Origin: Fibrobacter sp. UBA1313
GTDB lineage: Bacteria > Fibrobacterota > Fibrobacteria > Fibrobacterales > Fibrobacteraceae
NCBI GenBank assembly: GCA_002307115.1
Contig: DBTP01000055.1
Location: forward strand, 1 to 15,917
Direction of reading: 5' to 3'
DNA length: 15,917 nucleotides
A model generated the notes under the pieces. It was not told where the DNA came from. It saw only the letters and a program-made list of their open reading frames with translations, and ran no database searches. This document shows, piece by piece, positions 1-6,864 of this stretch (position 1 is its first letter; every line of letters begins with the position of its first letter). The translations under genes and the position numbers were made by a program.

Positions 1-2
1 TG

Positions 3-56
3 CTCCATGCGGCGGACGATGCCATGTATGTCTGTAAAGCCAGAATGAAAATGTAA
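3..56 (+). CDS. C-terminal end of a probable GGDEF (diguanylate cyclase) protein, partial
   Basis: The window opens inside a rightward reading frame that ends with TAA at 54-56. The 17 visible residues include ADDAMYVCKA, which resembles the last helix of GGDEF domains (family pattern A-D-x-A-L/M-Y-x-A-K). Such domains make cyclic di-GMP and usually end a few residues after this helix, as here. The catalytic GGDEF motif lies outside the window, so activity cannot be judged. Identification rests on one short helix and is therefore tentative. The gene converges on the leftward aldolase gene and shares a terminator hairpin with it. Confidence 0.5.
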   Translation, partial: LHAADDAMYVCKARMKM

Positions 57-83
57 AGTACCCTAAAGTAATTTTGAAATTAG

Positions 84-106
84 AAAAGCCCTTTTCGGGG
101 GCTTTT
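84..106. terminator. Shared intrinsic terminator between convergent genes
   Basis: AAAAGCCC (84-91) pairs perfectly with GGGCTTTT (99-106) around a 7-nt loop, and a T-run extends to 109. On the plus strand this is a textbook terminator for the partial GGDEF gene. On the minus strand the hairpin is followed by TTTTCTAATTT, so it probably also ends the aldolase transcript, whose stop codon overlaps the T-run. Confidence 0.85.
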
Positions 107-107
107 T

Positions 108-743
108 TTATTGCTTTGCTTTTTTGACGGCGGTTAAAAATATCTTTAATTTTTCTTCAATTAAATTCCATTGGTGTTCGCGCATCCAGAGAGGCTTAAA
201 GATGCTACCGCCAAAAGCGACCAAATTGGCTCCCGCCTCAAGATAATCCTGCACATTATTTTCGCTAACACCTCCGCAGGCAAGCAGAGGGACATCACGG
301 AAGGGGCCTCGTAAATCTCGAATGTAGGAAGCCCCTCCTACAGCGTTAATAGGGAAAATTTTCACGCAGGTAGCCCCCAATTCAAATGCGGTTTGCACTT
401 CGGTAGGGGAAAGTGCTCCTGGAATCATCGGAAGGTTCGCTGCAACAGAACGTTGAATGACAGCAGGGATTGTACTCGGGGCGACCATGAATTCTGCGCC
501 TGCGTTTTTCGCGAGATCAAAATCTTGAATGGTGCGGACCGTGCCCGCTCCCACCATAATGCCTAAGGGAGAACAGGCGGCTTTGAGTCTTTCAATAATG
601 AAGGTCGCATTAGCGGTGTTCATGGTGACTTCGATGGCTTTGAGACCTGCTTTTGATGCGGTGTTTGCGCAGGCCATTTCTTCGCCTTCTGGGATGTCTC
701 GAAGAATACCAATGACGGGGATATCTTTTAAAAAGTTGAGCAT
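108..743 (-). CDS. eda: KDPG/KHG-type 2-keto-3-deoxy aldolase
   Basis: This 211-residue protein has the length and motifs of class I KDPG/KHG aldolases, which split 2-keto-3-deoxy-6-phosphogluconate (Entner-Doudoroff and hexuronate pathways) or 4-hydroxy-2-oxoglutarate to pyruvate plus an aldehyde. Visible motifs are IEVT with Glu38, GAGTV (65-69), the proline-rich MIPGALSPTE segment, and CVKIFP with the Schiff-base lysine at 128. The position of E. coli Eda Arg49 is Asn42 here (EVTMN). That resembles galactonate-type (DgoA) and many unassigned homologues, so the exact substrate is open. No Shine-Dalgarno sequence precedes the ATG, but the N-terminus aligns with the family. No dehydratase or kinase neighbour narrows the pathway. 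It is divergent from the OLD gene, with 66 bp between them. Confidence 0.85.
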   Translation of the reverse strand: MLNFLKDIPVIGILRDIPEGEEMACANTASKAGLKAIEVTMNTANATFIIERLKAACSPLGIMVGAGTVRTIQDFDLAKNAGAEFMVAPSTIPAVIQRSVAANLPMIPGALSPTEVQTAFELGATCVKIFPINAVGGASYIRDLRGPFRDVPLLACGGVSENNVQDYLEAGANLVAFGGSIFKPLWMREHQWNLIEEKLKIFLTAVKKAKQ

Positions 744-809
744 GTATTCAAAGTAGAAAAAACGCTGAAATTTGAATTTATAGGGGCTGTTTTATTTAGT
801 TTAATCGAT

Positions 810-2585
810 ATGCAACCAATATTACGTTTGACTTCCATTACGATATGCAATTTACGTTCCATCCGTCGCGAAACTTTTCCTTTGAGCAATTTTACCGCTT
901 TAATCGGGTATAATAATGCCGGCAAAACAAATATTTTAATGGGAATTCGTTGGCTCCTTCGACGGTTTTCTTTAGATGTTTCCTTTTTTGATGACACGAA
1001 CCAGCCAGTAGAAGTGGATGGTCTTTTTGAAGGGATCTCTGAATCGGTATTGGATCGTCTCCCCGAAGATCAGATCGGCTTAATTAAACCGTATTTGAGA
1101 GATGGTGCTATTCGTGTACAACGTTGTCAGCGTGTTCCAGGAGATAATCCTGAGAATGTAGAATTCTGGGTTTTGGATTGGGGTGAGGAAGGAAAGAAAA
1201 AAAAGGGCGAGTGGGTTCAAGCACCCTATGGATTTGAAGCCGCCTTTTCTCGTATATTCCCATCACCCATTCAAATATGGGATTTTGAAGGGGATCAGGC
1301 TTTCACTAAAATTCTGCATGAAATTTTTAAACCTCTTGAACGGCGTTTCAGCAAAGAGTTTAATGAGCTCATTAAAAAATTTTATGACTTGCTCGATCCA
1401 GGAAGCGAGACTCGGGCAGAGGAACTTTCGGATTTTGAGCGGGGCGTCAACGAAAAATTGAAGCCGCTTTTTCCTAGCGTTAATGTAAAACTTGATATTC
1501 CTTCGCCTACTTTAGAATCGTTTTTGATGGCTGCAACGTTGAGCGTTATGGATGAGGATGATGGTTTTGAACGCAATATTCAGAAGATGGGTGCGGGTTC
1601 CAAACGCGCCATTCAAATGGCACTTGTGCGCTATCTTGCGGACACGAAAAAACATCACAACAATCATTACGGGTGTCGTACATTGTTTTTGATTGATTCC
1701 CCAGAACTTTACTTGCACCCGCAGGCAGTCGAATTGGTGCGTGTAGCATTAAAGGCGCTTTCCAAAGAAGGTTACCAAGTCGTATTTGCTACGCATTCCG
1801 CACAAATGGTCACGAGTGAAGATGTGAGCACGTCACTTTTGATTCGTAAAAATCGCGAACGCGGTACTTTTATGCGGAAAAGAATGGAAGATGCGGTGCG
1901 TTTGGTGGTGCAGGATGCGCCATCGCAATTGCAAATGTTGTTTTCTTTAAGCAACAGTAATGAACTTCTTTTTGCAGATTATGTGTTACTCACGGAAGGG
2001 AAGACGGAGTGGCGTGTACTACCGGCATTATTTGAAAAGATGACAGGACAATCTTTCGCGCTGATCAAATGTGCTTTAGTGCGACAAGGGGGAGTGAGTA
2101 ACACGCGCAAAAGTATGCAAGTGCTTACCGCCATGGATATGCCTGTACGCTCCATTGTAGATTTGGATTATGCTTTTAATAATGCTGTCAACGATGGTTT
2201 TTTGGATTACCATGATGAAGATGTTGAATTTTGCAAAGGACTTTTCCGGGAACTTTCTTTGCAAGAGAAACTCCGTTTGGTGAACGGTCTCCCTGTCAGT
2301 CGACATTCTCGTATTTCCGCTTCAGAGGCTTACGCAATGATGGCTGCTTTGCCAGAAGCTCGTGAACATTTGGAAAATATACACATCAAGCTTCGTAAAA
2401 AAGGCATTTGGGTGTGGACTCGCGGAGCCATTGAAGAACATTTGGGACTTGAAGGCAAAAATGAACAGGCTTGGAGTAATTTTATTGAGCGTGTTCGAAG
2501 TGGTAATCCTAAATCTTTTTTGCCGGACTACGAAAACATTGAATCTCTATGCGAATGGATTATCGAAGGGAGCCCAGAACACTAG
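810..2585 (+). CDS. OLD-family ATP-dependent nuclease (ABC-type ATPase plus TOPRIM)
   Basis: The 591-residue protein has the overcoming-lysogenization-defect (OLD) architecture. The N-terminal ABC/SMC-like ATPase has a Walker A at 33-40 (GYNNAGKT), a signature-like GSKRAIQ segment, a Walker B region at 291-304 (LIDSPELYLHP), and an H-loop (FATHS). The C-terminal TOPRIM domain has its glutamate at 396 (LLTEGKTE) and DLD at 451-453. Characterised OLD proteins are metal-dependent nucleases, and several (P2 Old, GajA) act in phage exclusion or defence. No UvrD/GajB-like helicase is adjacent, which fits the stand-alone class 1 type. The usual catalytic glutamate after the Walker B acid is serine (Asp296-Ser297). 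No ribosome-binding site is evident. Its stop lies 5 nt from the stop of the convergent ttcA-like gene, with no terminator between them. A role in defence here is inference. Confidence 0.85.
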   Translation: MQPILRLTSITICNLRSIRRETFPLSNFTALIGYNNAGKTNILMGIRWLLRRFSLDVSFFDDTNQPVEVDGLFEGISESVLDRLPEDQIGLIKPYLRDGAIRVQRCQRVPGDNPENVEFWVLDWGEEGKKKKGEWVQAPYGFEAAFSRIFPSPIQIWDFEGDQAFTKILHEIFKPLERRFSKEFNELIKKFYDLLDPGSETRAEELSDFERGVNEKLKPLFPSVNVKLDIPSPTLESFLMAATLSVMDEDDGFERNIQKMGAGSKRAIQMALVRYLADTKKHHNNHYGCRTLFLIDSPELYLHPQAVELVRVALKALSKEGYQVVFATHSAQMVTSEDVSTSLLIRKNRERGTFMRKRMEDAVRLVVQDAPSQLQMLFSLSNSNELLFADYVLLTEGKTEWRVLPALFEKMTGQSFALIKCALVRQGGVSNTRKSMQVLTAMDMPVRSIVDLDYAFNNAVNDGFLDYHDEDVEFCKGLFRELSLQEKLRLVNGLPVSRHSRISASEAYAMMAALPEAREHLENIHIKLRKKGIWVWTRGAIEEHLGLEGKNEQAWSNFIERVRSGNPKSFLPDYENIESLCEWIIEGSPEH

Positions 2586-2590
2586 GGCTT

Positions 2591-3310
2591 TTACAACAAA
2601 TAATCTGATTTGATGTTGCGCATACTTTCGAACAAATTCTGCTTGAGAGTGGCGTTTCCTTGCGTGAGGCTTTTGATTTCTTCACGAATTCTTTTGCGAT
2701 GACTGTTGTTGCTAAAGTTACAAGTACATGTAAATTGAGAGATCCCTGCCTCTTTAATGTAGGCGCGAAGTTCTTCCTCTTCGCAGTAACATAAAGGGCG
2801 AATAATACTGATCGGATATTTTTCGTAGGGGACGAGGGGAGGCATTCCTGAGATTTCCCCTTTGTAAAGCATATTCATCAAAAGAGTCTCCACAATATCG
2901 TCCATGTGATGCCCGAGGGCAATCTTATTGAAATTATGCGTTCTTGCGAACTCCAGGAGCTCTAAACGTCTTTGCGTGGAACACCAATAGCAATTGAGCT
3001 TAAAGCCCTCTTGGAGACGCCTTTCAATGGCAATATTGAGGTAATAGAATGGAAGGTCTAATTGCTTTTCAAGGTTTTTGATAAAGACGCGAGGCGAAGG
3101 GTCGGCAAAATCGCTTTGAATATGAATGACTCCCAATTCGAAATTAGGCCCCGTTTTGCCGCGGCGGTTGTTGAGTTCTAAAAGCAGTGCCGTAGAATCT
3201 TTTCCGCCACTGACCCCTACGAGAACACGATCCCCCTCTTCAATGAGAGGAAAATCGTGAAGGGCTTTGGTGATTTTTTTATTGATTCGTCTGCGAATAA
3301 GAGAGGCCAT
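2591..3310 (-). CDS. ttcA: TtcA-like PP-loop tRNA thiolase
   Basis: The 239-residue protein contains the PP-loop ATP-pyrophosphatase motif SGGKDS (34-39), the LGHHMDD segment (132-138), and a paired cysteine motif CYWC (Cys107, Cys110) with further cysteines at 195 and 197 (CTC). In TtcA these features bind ATP and a [4Fe-4S] cluster, and the enzyme thiolates cytidine 32 of tRNA. The N-terminus (INKKITKALHDFPLIEEGDR) aligns well with E. coli TtcA, which supports this start, although no clear ribosome-binding site precedes it. TtcA and TilS share the PP-loop, but the cysteine pairs favour TtcA. The protein is shorter than E. coli TtcA (311 residues), so an uncharacterised TtcA-group specificity is possible. 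A strong terminator lies only 11 bp upstream of the start. Confidence 0.8.
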   Translation of the reverse strand: MASLIRRRINKKITKALHDFPLIEEGDRVLVGVSGGKDSTALLLELNNRRGKTGPNFELGVIHIQSDFADPSPRVFIKNLEKQLDLPFYYLNIAIERRLQEGFKLNCYWCSTQRRLELLEFARTHNFNKIALGHHMDDIVETLLMNMLYKGEISGMPPLVPYEKYPISIIRPLCYCEEEELRAYIKEAGISQFTCTCNFSNNSHRKRIREEIKSLTQGNATLKQNLFESMRNIKSDYLL

Positions 3311-3321
3311 AAGAGTGATAC

Positions 3322-3347
3322 AAAAAAGAGCCCTTACGAGCTCTTTT
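3322..3347 (-). terminator. Intrinsic terminator after dnaN, directly in front of the ttcA-like gene
   Basis: Read on the minus strand, AAAAGAGC pairs perfectly with GCTCTTTT (8 bp, 8-nt loop), and the transcript continues into a run of six T. It lies 23 bp after the dnaN stop and 11 bp before the ttcA-like start codon. It should end the dnaN transcript, or act as an attenuator if the two genes share a transcript. Confidence 0.8.
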
Positions 3348-3370
3348 GTTTTTGAAAATTGGGAACAAAC

Positions 3371-4492
3371 TCAGTCGTCAACAAGACGGAGCGGCATGAG
3401 TAAGAAAGTAAAGTCAAGTCCTTCACCCACGGGTTCAATAATGCAGGCACCCACGGGGCTATTCATTTTGAGAAGCACTTCTTCAGAAGGGCACATTCCG
3501 AGAATTTCGGAAAGATACTGACCGTTGAAGCCGATGCTAAAGGAGCCTTCTCCGTTGTGTGTCACGGCAAGAGCTTCGGTAGAATCGCCACCGACATTGG
3601 GGTCGTTTGCACTCAAATCGAGCTGGTTCCCTTCGAACTGAAGACGAATCTGACGGGTACGCGCATTTGCCATGGAGATAACGCTACGGATCTTGTTGAG
3701 AAGATCCGTCGTGTTTGCTTGAACGGTGCGTTCAAACTTCAGCGGAATGACGTTTTCGTATTTTGGATACGGGCCTTCGATCAATTTGGAAATGACTTGG
3801 ACTCCATCGCTACTGAACAGAACGTGCGTAGAAGAAATATGAATTTCCAACGTGGCATCGTTTGAAATCGCGCGGAGAACATGCTGAATGGCTTTGGGTG
3901 GAATAATGACACCGCGACTGAGCGTTGCATTTTCTTGGTCAATAAAAGCACGGCCCAAACGGTGACCATCGGTAGCAACCATGGTGAGCTTGCCCTCTTT
4001 CGTTTCCAAAAAAACACCATTCAGAGTCATGCGAGTGGTGTCGTTCGAGGTCGCAAATAAAGTCTTGTCGGCAAGGAAGGCCAATTCGCCCTTTCCGAGC
4101 TGAAGGGTATCGCCTTCGGTGACTTCGGGAAACGGAGGAAAATCGCTTGCGTCAAAACCTGTGATTGTCGCTTTGCCTTTGTCACTCCAACGAATGGTGG
4201 TAAGATAATCTTGCACATCAAAAGAGATCATCGTGATTTTGGGATCGACGAGACTCTTGATTTGCTCAGAAAGTTTACGCGCATTCACCACAACCGCGCC
4301 ATCGCGCTCGCCTTGAACTTCAATTTGAACTCGGATGCCCAAATCGAGATCCGTTGCGCTAATCTCTAAGAAATTACCTTCAAGACGTAGCGAAAAGTTA
4401 TTCAAAATTTGAAGTGTAGACTTGTTAGGAACGGCGCTTAACGCTGATTGAAGGGCATCTTGTAAAGCCGATTTAGTGACTTGAAATTTCAT
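3371..4492 (-). CDS. dnaN: DNA polymerase III beta subunit (sliding clamp)
   Basis: The 373-residue protein matches the size and three-domain layout of bacterial beta clamps, which encircle DNA and tether polymerase III. Typical segments are the N-terminus MKFQVTKSALQDALQSALSA, the VVVNARKLSEQIKSL segment, ATDGHRLGRA near the middle, and the C-terminal LLMPLRL, which contributes to the hydrophobic clamp pocket. AAGGA about 13 nt before the ATG is a possible ribosome-binding site. No dnaA or recF gene is adjacent. Instead a 50-residue membrane peptide lies 18 bp upstream on the same strand and is probably co-transcribed. A strong terminator follows the gene. Confidence 0.95.
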   Translation of the reverse strand: MKFQVTKSALQDALQSALSAVPNKSTLQILNNFSLRLEGNFLEISATDLDLGIRVQIEVQGERDGAVVVNARKLSEQIKSLVDPKITMISFDVQDYLTTIRWSDKGKATITGFDASDFPPFPEVTEGDTLQLGKGELAFLADKTLFATSNDTTRMTLNGVFLETKEGKLTMVATDGHRLGRAFIDQENATLSRGVIIPPKAIQHVLRAISNDATLEIHISSTHVLFSSDGVQVISKLIEGPYPKYENVIPLKFERTVQANTTDLLNKIRSVISMANARTRQIRLQFEGNQLDLSANDPNVGGDSTEALAVTHNGEGSFSIGFNGQYLSEILGMCPSEEVLLKMNSPVGACIIEPVGEGLDFTFLLMPLRLVDD

Positions 4493-4510
4493 TTTATCTC
4501 AATTCCTTTC

Positions 4511-4663
4511 TTAAATAGAATTCCGAGCCATAATATAAGCGATCCAAGCGATGACCGCAGCAACCGCTAGAACAATGATAACAACGTTATTCAAATTTTT
4601 CTTTTTCTTTGGAACAAAATTTTTGGCATTTTGCTTTGACTTTCTACGCTCACTACGGCTCAT
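4511..4663 (-). CDS. Small basic single-pass membrane protein, function unknown
   Basis: This 50-residue peptide has a very basic N-terminal half (SRSERRKSKQ, then KKKK) followed by one hydrophobic helix at about 28-44 (VVIIVLAVAAVIAWIAYIM). It is predicted to be a single-span inner-membrane protein with its basic part in the cytoplasm. I chose the start at 4663 because GGAGA sits 7 nt upstream. A longer frame starting at 4714 would add 17 residues but would overlap the likely divergent promoter region. It ends 18 bp before dnaN and is probably in the same operon. I do not recognise the family. Confidence 0.6.
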   Translation of the reverse strand: MSRSERRKSKQNAKNFVPKKKKNLNNVVIIVLAVAAVIAWIAYIMARNSI

Positions 4664-4676
4664 AAGAGAATCTCCA

Positions 4677-4705
4677 TTGTTTTGTGATGTAAAAACTACT
4701 ATTTT
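4677..4705 (+). promoter_or_regulatory. Possible sigma-70-type promoter for the coiled-coil/M23/HAD operon
   Basis: TTGTTT (4677-4682) and TATTTT (4700-4705) are separated by exactly 17 nt and lie 24-52 bp before the ATG at 4729. The interval is the divergent intergenic space between this operon and the small membrane protein/dnaN pair. Only motif similarity supports the call. Confidence 0.3.
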
Positions 4706-4728
4706 AAGAGGCATCTAGGAGATTCATT

Positions 4729-5013
4729 ATGTCCGAAACACCGCTAAATAAGCTTAAGAATGGTGCCCTCAACTGCGCTTCAGCGGTTCTTTTGCGCGTA
4801 GATCTCGTTGCGGAGCAGTCTCGGTTGAAATCAAAGTACGAGTCTTTGGGAAAGCGCTTGTTGCGTTCCCTTCAAGAAGGGTCTTTGGATACTTTGAAAG
4901 AGGACGTTGCTGTGGTGGAGCTTGTTGGCGCCATTGAAGAAAATAAATCGCGCATTCGTGATCTAGAAAGACGCTGTCAAAAAGGATTATTCTCCAGTAG
5001 TGAAAAAGATTGA
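4729..5013 (+). CDS. Small predicted coiled-coil protein, function unknown
   Basis: The 94-residue, charged, mostly helical protein is preceded by AGGAG at good spacing. Heptad-like Leu/Val spacing runs from about 20 to 85 (for example VDLVAEQSRLKSKYESL and the closing ENKSRIRDLERRC), which suggests a short coiled coil. There is no signal peptide and no membrane segment, so it is predicted to be cytoplasmic. Its 3' end overlaps the start of the M23 peptidase gene by 14 bp, so translation is probably coupled. It may be a partner or regulator of that envelope enzyme, but this rests on position only. The family is not recognised. Confidence 0.65.
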   Translation: MSETPLNKLKNGALNCASAVLLRVDLVAEQSRLKSKYESLGKRLLRSLQEGSLDTLKEDVAVVELVGAIEENKSRIRDLERRCQKGLFSSSEKD

Positions 5014-5824
5014 CGTTCATCTATTTTCTGAGAAAACGGATCGGTCTAAGGTCGTCCGCGTTTCTTTGTTGCGCCCCCTATGGTGGATTATTGGTAGCTT
5101 TGTGGCCATTGGCGGATTTTTCTGGTTTTCTCCTTTAGAGTTGTGGGACAAAATAACAGACGGTCATATTTTTGAATTGTACAAGCAGAATCAAGATATT
5201 CAAGAAACGATCTCGAACATCAAGAAAACCACCAACTCCATAGAAAAACAAATGAAGGCATCTACATCGCTTCGCGATAGTGCCGTGCATATGGGGGGGA
5301 TTTATGTCCCCGCGGTGAAGGGAAAAGAGCCTCTGAAAATAAAGGGTTCTCTTTCATTTAGTGAAACCTACAAGACATTTCGTAGTTTACGCGATTCGCT
5401 TTTGGCAAATCCAGAACGTGCGGAAGCGTTACCATTGTTGCATCCACTGAAGAAACATGGAAATATTACAAATCATTTTGAATTGGTTTATGACCATTTT
5501 ACGGAACAGGTATTACCCCATCGTGGCGTTGATTTTTCAGCCGAGGTCGGTGACACGGTGATCGCTCCAGGGGCTGGGGTTGTTATGGAAGTTCGCACCC
5601 ATCGGGGCCTAGGACTTTCTCTTAAAATTGAACATACAGACAAAGTGAAAACGTTCTATGCTCACTTAGATCGAGTGCTGGTTTCTCCAGGAGCTCATGT
5701 GAAACGCGGCGCCCCGATTGCCCTTGTGGGGAAGAGTGGTCGCACCACAGGCCCAAGTTTGCATTATGAAGTTCGGTATGATGGACAACCTATAAATCCA
5801 GAAGATTATTTTATCACTCCGTGA
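5000..5824 (+). CDS. Membrane-anchored M23 (LytM-type) peptidase
   Basis: The 274-residue protein starts with GTG inside the previous gene. It has a short cytoplasmic N-terminus, one membrane segment at about 27-46, a helical stretch at about 55-95 (possible coiled coil), and an M23 domain at about 145-274. M23 enzymes are zinc peptidases that cut peptidoglycan cross-bridges. Zinc ligands His174 and Asp178 (HRGVD), His222 (YAHL) and His255 are present. The first His of the C-terminal HxH pair is Ser253 (SLHYE), so one catalytic histidine seems to be missing. The enzyme may be impaired or may act as a LytM-type activator. The topology places the domain in the periplasm. The HAD gene begins 6 nt after the stop, so the three genes form an operon. 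Confidence 0.85.
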   Translation: MKKIDVHLFSEKTDRSKVVRVSLLRPLWWIIGSFVAIGGFFWFSPLELWDKITDGHIFELYKQNQDIQETISNIKKTTNSIEKQMKASTSLRDSAVHMGGIYVPAVKGKEPLKIKGSLSFSETYKTFRSLRDSLLANPERAEALPLLHPLKKHGNITNHFELVYDHFTEQVLPHRGVDFSAEVGDTVIAPGAGVVMEVRTHRGLGLSLKIEHTDKVKTFYAHLDRVLVSPGAHVKRGAPIALVGKSGRTTGPSLHYEVRYDGQPINPEDYFITP

Positions 5825-5830
5825 GGTTTT

Positions 5831-6790
5831 TTGAATACAGCTCCTTTTGAACAAAACATCATTGCGATGGTATGGGATTTTGATAAAACGCTTATCAGCG
5901 GGTACATGCAAGAACCTTTGTTTAAGCGTTACGGAATAGAGGGGAAAGTTTTTTGGAGCGAGGTGAATCGCCTCGGCGCTTACTACGCAAAGCGTGGAAT
6001 ACAAGTGAATCGCGACACGAGTTATCTTAATCATATTTTAACCTATGTCAAAAGCGGTCCGTTGAGAGGGCTTTCTAACCGTATTTTACGCGAATGCGGC
6101 GCCGATCTTCATTTTTATCCAGGGCTTCCTGAACTATTGCCTTCAATCAAACGTCTCATTGAACAGAATCCTCTTTACCAAACATTAGGAATTCGGTTGG
6201 AGCATTATGTGGTGAGTACGGGCTTTGCTGAAACGATTCGCGGAAGTGCCGTGGCCCCTTATGTGGATGGTATTTTCGGCTGTGAGTTTATCGAATCCCC
6301 AGCTCTCCCTGGTTTCAAAGATGATAGGAATATAGAGGAAGAAGCGGAAATTTCTCAGATTGCGAGCGCTCTCGATAATACGTCCAAAACGCGATTTCTA
6401 TTTGAGATCAATAAGGGTGCGAATAAATATCCTGGCACCATTGATGTCAATTCAAAAATTGAAGAAAATAATCGGCGTATTCCTTTCGAAAATATGATTT
6501 ACATTGCCGATGGGCCTTCTGATGTGCCTGCGTTCAGCATTTTGAATAAATTTGGGGGAACCACTTATGCCATCTACCCCAGCGGGGATCGAGCCGCTTT
6601 GAGGCAAGTGGATGCTCTTCGGAGAGAGGGGCGTATTCAAATGTTCGGGGAAGCAAATTATTCCGAAGGATCCCTTTCTTGGATGTGGCTGACGGAGCAA
6701 GTGAGCCAAATCGCGAATCATTTGGTTCAAAAGCATGTGACAAATGTCCGCCAAAGCGCTTCCGTTCCTCCCGGGCATCTCAACAACTAA
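5831..6790 (+). CDS. HAD-superfamily phosphatase (phosphoserine phosphatase-like)
   Basis: The 319-residue cytoplasmic protein carries the full set of HAD motifs: nucleophile motif DFDKT (Asp16, Asp18), motif II STGF (129-132), a candidate motif III lysine near 195 (INKG), and motif IV IADGPSD (Asp227, Asp231). The helical insertion after motif I is typical of phosphoserine phosphatase-like members with a C1 cap. The substrate cannot be read from the sequence. I accept the TTG start because GAGG lies 4 nt upstream, overlapping the stop of the M23 gene. The next ATG (codon 13) would leave only three residues before the catalytic Asp16. It is the last gene of the operon and is followed by a terminator-like hairpin. 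Confidence 0.8.
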   Translation: MNTAPFEQNIIAMVWDFDKTLISGYMQEPLFKRYGIEGKVFWSEVNRLGAYYAKRGIQVNRDTSYLNHILTYVKSGPLRGLSNRILRECGADLHFYPGLPELLPSIKRLIEQNPLYQTLGIRLEHYVVSTGFAETIRGSAVAPYVDGIFGCEFIESPALPGFKDDRNIEEEAEISQIASALDNTSKTRFLFEINKGANKYPGTIDVNSKIEENNRRIPFENMIYIADGPSDVPAFSILNKFGGTTYAIYPSGDRAALRQVDALRREGRIQMFGEANYSEGSLSWMWLTEQVSQIANHLVQKHVTNVRQSASVPPGHLNN

Positions 6791-6814
6791 TCCACAATAC
6801 TATATTTAGGAATC

Positions 6815-6846
6815 TTGGGTTTTTTCTTTGAAACCCAAAGATTTTT
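6815..6846 (+). terminator. Weak intrinsic terminator between the HAD gene and rng
   Basis: TTGGGTTT (6815-6822) pairs with AAACCCAA (6831-6838) around an 8-nt loop, followed shortly by a run of five T (6842-6846). The stem is A/T-rich apart from three G-C pairs, so termination may be partial and allow read-through into rng, whose start lies 18 bp further on. Confidence 0.5.
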
Positions 6847-6864
6847 GTACCTCTAGGAGTTTTA

